Source of the DNA: an uncultured Alphaproteobacteria bacterium
GTDB taxonomy: Bacteria > Pseudomonadota > Alphaproteobacteria > Minwuiales > Minwuiaceae
Reading direction: 5' to 3'
Length of the DNA: 7,407 nucleotides
Assembly (NCBI GenBank): GCA_913064755.1
Contig: CAJYBQ010000155.1
Coordinates: forward strand, 1-7,407
Shown here: in pieces, positions 5,381-7,407 of the stretch
Layout of the letters: each line of letters starts with the position of its first letter
Numbering within the stretch: position 1 is the first letter of the stretch
Position numbers and translations under genes: made by a program
Notes under the pieces: generated by a model
What the model saw: the letters and a program-made list of their open reading frames with translations, nothing else
Databases searched by the model: none
What the model was told of the DNA's origin: nothing

Positions 5381-6151
5381 ATGTGGCGCCCGGACATCAT
5401 AGACCTGAGCCAGTTCTATTCCGACCCGCTCGGCAACCTGGTGCGCCGCCACGTGGGGCAGACGCTGGCGCAGTTCTGGCCCGACGTGACCGGCCAGAAG
5501 GTTCTGGGGCTGGGCTATGCCACGCCCTTCCTGCGCCCCTTGCTGGGCCGCGCTGAACGCGTCCTGGCGGCAATGCCCGCCAACCAGGGTATCCAGCACT
5601 GGCCGCGCGAAGGTCCGAACCGGGTGTTTCTGGGCGACGAACTGGAGCTTCCGCTGCCGGACCAGAGCATGGATCGCATCGTGGTCGTCCACGCCCTGGA
5701 GACGACGGAGGCCGCGCGACCGCTGCTGCGGGAGATCTGGCGCGTGCTGGACAGTGCCGGGCGTGTCCTGTTCATCGTGCCGAACCGGCGCGGTCTCTGG
5801 TCCCGCGCGGAACAGACCCCGTTCGGCCACGGGCATCCCTATACGGTGGGGCAGCTCTCGCGCCTGCTGCGCGCCAACATGTACCTGCCGGAGCAGACGC
5901 AGACCGCGCTGCATTTCCCGCCGTTCGCATGGCGGCCGCTGCTGCGCGCGAACCGGCTGTTCGAACGTGTCGGCCCGCATGTCTGGCCCGGTTTCGCGGG
6001 GCTGGTGATGGTGGAGGCATCGAAGCAGGTCTTTGCCGTGACCCCGCTGGGTGATCGCAAGCGCAGACGTCGGCGCATCCGTTACGCCCCGGCTCTCAGC
6101 CCGGCGACACGGACCATGACCGGCCCGGACGAAAGGCAGGCAGACCCATGA
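5381..6151 (+). CDS. Class I SAM-dependent methyltransferase (methyltransferase 11-like)
   Basis: This 256-residue soluble protein has a Rossmann-type methyltransferase core. The glycine-rich SAM loop is V41-L-G-L-G-Y-A-T-P49, in which the usual Asp at the third position is Gly; G43-x-G45 remains. D86-E-L-E-L-P-L-P and the strand M97-D-R-I-V-V-V-H, then ALET, form the motif II/III region typical of methyltransferase 11 proteins. LLREIWRVL (115-123) and GRVLFIVPNRRGLWS (127-141) give the post-core helix and strand. Residues 226-232 are a run of Arg/Lys (RKRRRRR), possibly nucleic-acid or membrane-phosphate contacting. The ATG at 5381 has AGGA 5 nt upstream (5372-5375) and AGGGGA further up. 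It starts 22 nt after the exporter and overlaps the sulfatase-type gene by ATGA (6148-6151), so the three are probably one transcript. The methyl acceptor cannot be told from sequence. Confidence 0.82.
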   Translation: MWRPDIIDLSQFYSDPLGNLVRRHVGQTLAQFWPDVTGQKVLGLGYATPFLRPLLGRAERVLAAMPANQGIQHWPREGPNRVFLGDELELPLPDQSMDRIVVVHALETTEAARPLLREIWRVLDSAGRVLFIVPNRRGLWSRAEQTPFGHGHPYTVGQLSRLLRANMYLPEQTQTALHFPPFAWRPLLRANRLFERVGPHVWPGFAGLVMVEASKQVFAVTPLGDRKRRRRRIRYAPALSPATRTMTGPDERQADP

Positions 6152-7407
6152 CCCGACCCCGTAACATCCTTTTCGTCATGGCCGACCAGTTGCGCCATGA
6201 CTACCTCGGCTGCACCGGTCATCCGACCATCCGCACGCCGGTGATCGACGGGCTGGCCCGGCGCGGGGTCCGCTTCGCCAACAGTTTCGTGCAGGCGGCG
6301 GTCTGCGGCCCGTCGCGCATGTCGTTCTATACCGGGCGCTATGCCATCAGCCATGGCGCGACCTACAACAACTACCCCCTGCGCACCGACGAGTGGACGC
6401 TGGGGGACTACCTGGGGCCGCTGGGCCTGCGTACCGCGCTGGCCGGCAAGACCCACATGAAGGCGGATGAAGCTGGCATCCGGCGGCTCGGCCTGGACCC
6501 GGCCGTCGGACGGGGGCAGTTCCTTGCGGAGTGCGGCTTCGAACCCTTCGACCGCGACGACGGGCTGCATCGCCTGGCACCTCACGTGCCGGATGTCGCC
6601 TACGAGCGCTACCTGCGTGACCGGGGCTACGAGGGCACCAATCTCTGGCACGAGATCGCCAATTCCGTACGCCGCGACGACTCGGAAGATCCGTCCGGCT
6701 GGCTGATGCGCAATGCCCGCTATGCCGCCGTGGTGCGGGAGGATGACAGCGAAACCGCCTACATGACCCGCCGCGCGATGGATTTCATGACCGATGCGGC
6801 GGACACGCCGTGGTGCCTGCACCTGTCCTACATCAAGCCGCACTGGCCCTATGTCGCGCCCGATCCGTATCACGCGAGATACGGCGCGGGCGACGTGCTG
6901 CCGGGAAACCGGGGACTGGGCGAGGGGCCGGAGCATCCCGTGCTCGGCGCGTTCCGCCAGCACCCGGAATCCATCGCCTTCCGCGAGGATGAATGCCGCG
7001 ACACGGTGATCCCCGCCTACATGGGCCTGATCGAGCAGGTGGATGATCATCTCGGTCGCCTGCTCGCCTTCATGGACGGGCGCGGCCTGCTGGACGACAC
7101 GCTGATCGTCGTGACAAGCGACCACGGCGACTACCTGGGCGACCATGGCCTGGGGGAGAAGGAACTGTTCTTCGAGGACGTCCTGCGCATCCCGCTGATC
7201 ATTGCCGATCCCTCCCCGGATGCCGACGGCAGCCGGGGCACGGTGGTGGATGACCTGGTGGAAGCTATCGACCTGGTCCCGACGTTCATCGAACGGCTGG
7301 GGGGCGATATTCCCGGGCAGCGGCTGGAGGGTCGGTCCCTGGCCCCCTACCTGACAGGCGATGTCCCGACCGGTGACTGGCGCGACGCGGTGTTCGCGGA
7401 GTGCGAC
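6148..7407 (+). CDS. Sulfatase / phosphonate monoester hydrolase family enzyme (5' part, runs off the window)
   Basis: The first 420 codons of an alkaline-phosphatase-superfamily hydrolase are present; the frame is open at the right edge. Relatives of 510-540 residues suggest about 100 codons are missing. The formylglycine site is C53-G-P-S-R57, which must be oxidised by a formylglycine-generating enzyme or anaerobic sulfatase maturase for activity. Metal and substrate residues follow the family: D13-Q14 near the N-terminus, K101-T-H103 (the GKxH motif), K230-P-H232, and S324-D-H-G-D328 followed by G331-D-H-G and K338. There is no signal peptide, so it should act in the cytoplasm. The stretches around 226-246 and 324-350 resemble Rhizobium phosphonate monoester hydrolase more than secreted polysaccharide sulfatases. 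Such enzymes are promiscuous toward sulfate, phosphate and phosphonate esters. The ATG overlaps the methyltransferase stop, implying translational coupling. No maturase gene is visible here. Confidence 0.9.
   Translation, partial: MTRPRNILFVMADQLRHDYLGCTGHPTIRTPVIDGLARRGVRFANSFVQAAVCGPSRMSFYTGRYAISHGATYNNYPLRTDEWTLGDYLGPLGLRTALAGKTHMKADEAGIRRLGLDPAVGRGQFLAECGFEPFDRDDGLHRLAPHVPDVAYERYLRDRGYEGTNLWHEIANSVRRDDSEDPSGWLMRNARYAAVVREDDSETAYMTRRAMDFMTDAADTPWCLHLSYIKPHWPYVAPDPYHARYGAGDVLPGNRGLGEGPEHPVLGAFRQHPESIAFREDECRDTVIPAYMGLIEQVDDHLGRLLAFMDGRGLLDDTLIVVTSDHGDYLGDHGLGEKELFFEDVLRIPLIIADPSPDADGSRGTVVDDLVEAIDLVPTFIERLGGDIPGQRLEGRSLAPYLTGDVPTGDWRDAVFAECD

Noticed and set aside
6082..7146. A 354-codon minus-strand open frame opposite the sulfatase-type gene
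   Set aside because: The plus strand encodes all main sulfatase motifs continuously; the antisense frame has only shadow composition.
1..7407. CRISPR array, tRNA or rRNA genes
   Set aside because: No regularly spaced repeats, tRNA cloverleaf signatures or rRNA-like sequence were seen on either strand.

Overview
The window comes from a GC-rich chromosome with strong third-position G/C bias. The gene content (paired pimeloyl-CoA-type acyl-CoA dehydrogenases, a YddG-like exporter, a PMH-type sulfatase) suggests an alphaproteobacterium, possibly Rhodospirillales-like. That placement is inference from protein character only. Six genes form two divergent blocks that separate at about 4377-4452.

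Leftward block (minus strand, in transcription order): an Asp/Glu-racemase-family protein with a TTG start (4376-3738); the large subunit (3607-2411) and small subunit (2353-1223) of a heteromeric acyl-CoA dehydrogenase of the PimC/PimD type; a strong intrinsic terminator (1196-1159); and a secreted beta-lactamase-family serine hydrolase (1139-102). The two dehydrogenase subunits have complementary active-site parts and should work as one enzyme. A 15-bp perfectly adjacent tandem repeat lies 45-74 nt upstream of the large-subunit start. It is the best candidate regulatory element in the window.

The serine hydrolase loses family-like sequence at about residue 328, near position 150, and ends 17 residues later. 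Its C-terminal active-site segment is absent. The remaining DNA to the left edge has a different texture and carries three copies of a C(A/G)CATA motif. This looks like a recombination or mobile-element junction, although the element itself is outside the window.

Rightward block (plus strand): a ten-helix DMT/EamA exporter (4453-5358), a class I SAM-dependent methyltransferase (5381-6151), and the first 420 codons of a sulfatase/phosphonate monoester hydrolase (6148 to the edge). Spacings of 22 nt and an ATGA overlap indicate one operon.

I do not see a clear new defence or mobile system. The points most worth checking are the junction at about 100-155, the terminator that separates the hydrolase from the dehydrogenases, the tandem repeat, and the racemase-dehydrogenase association.
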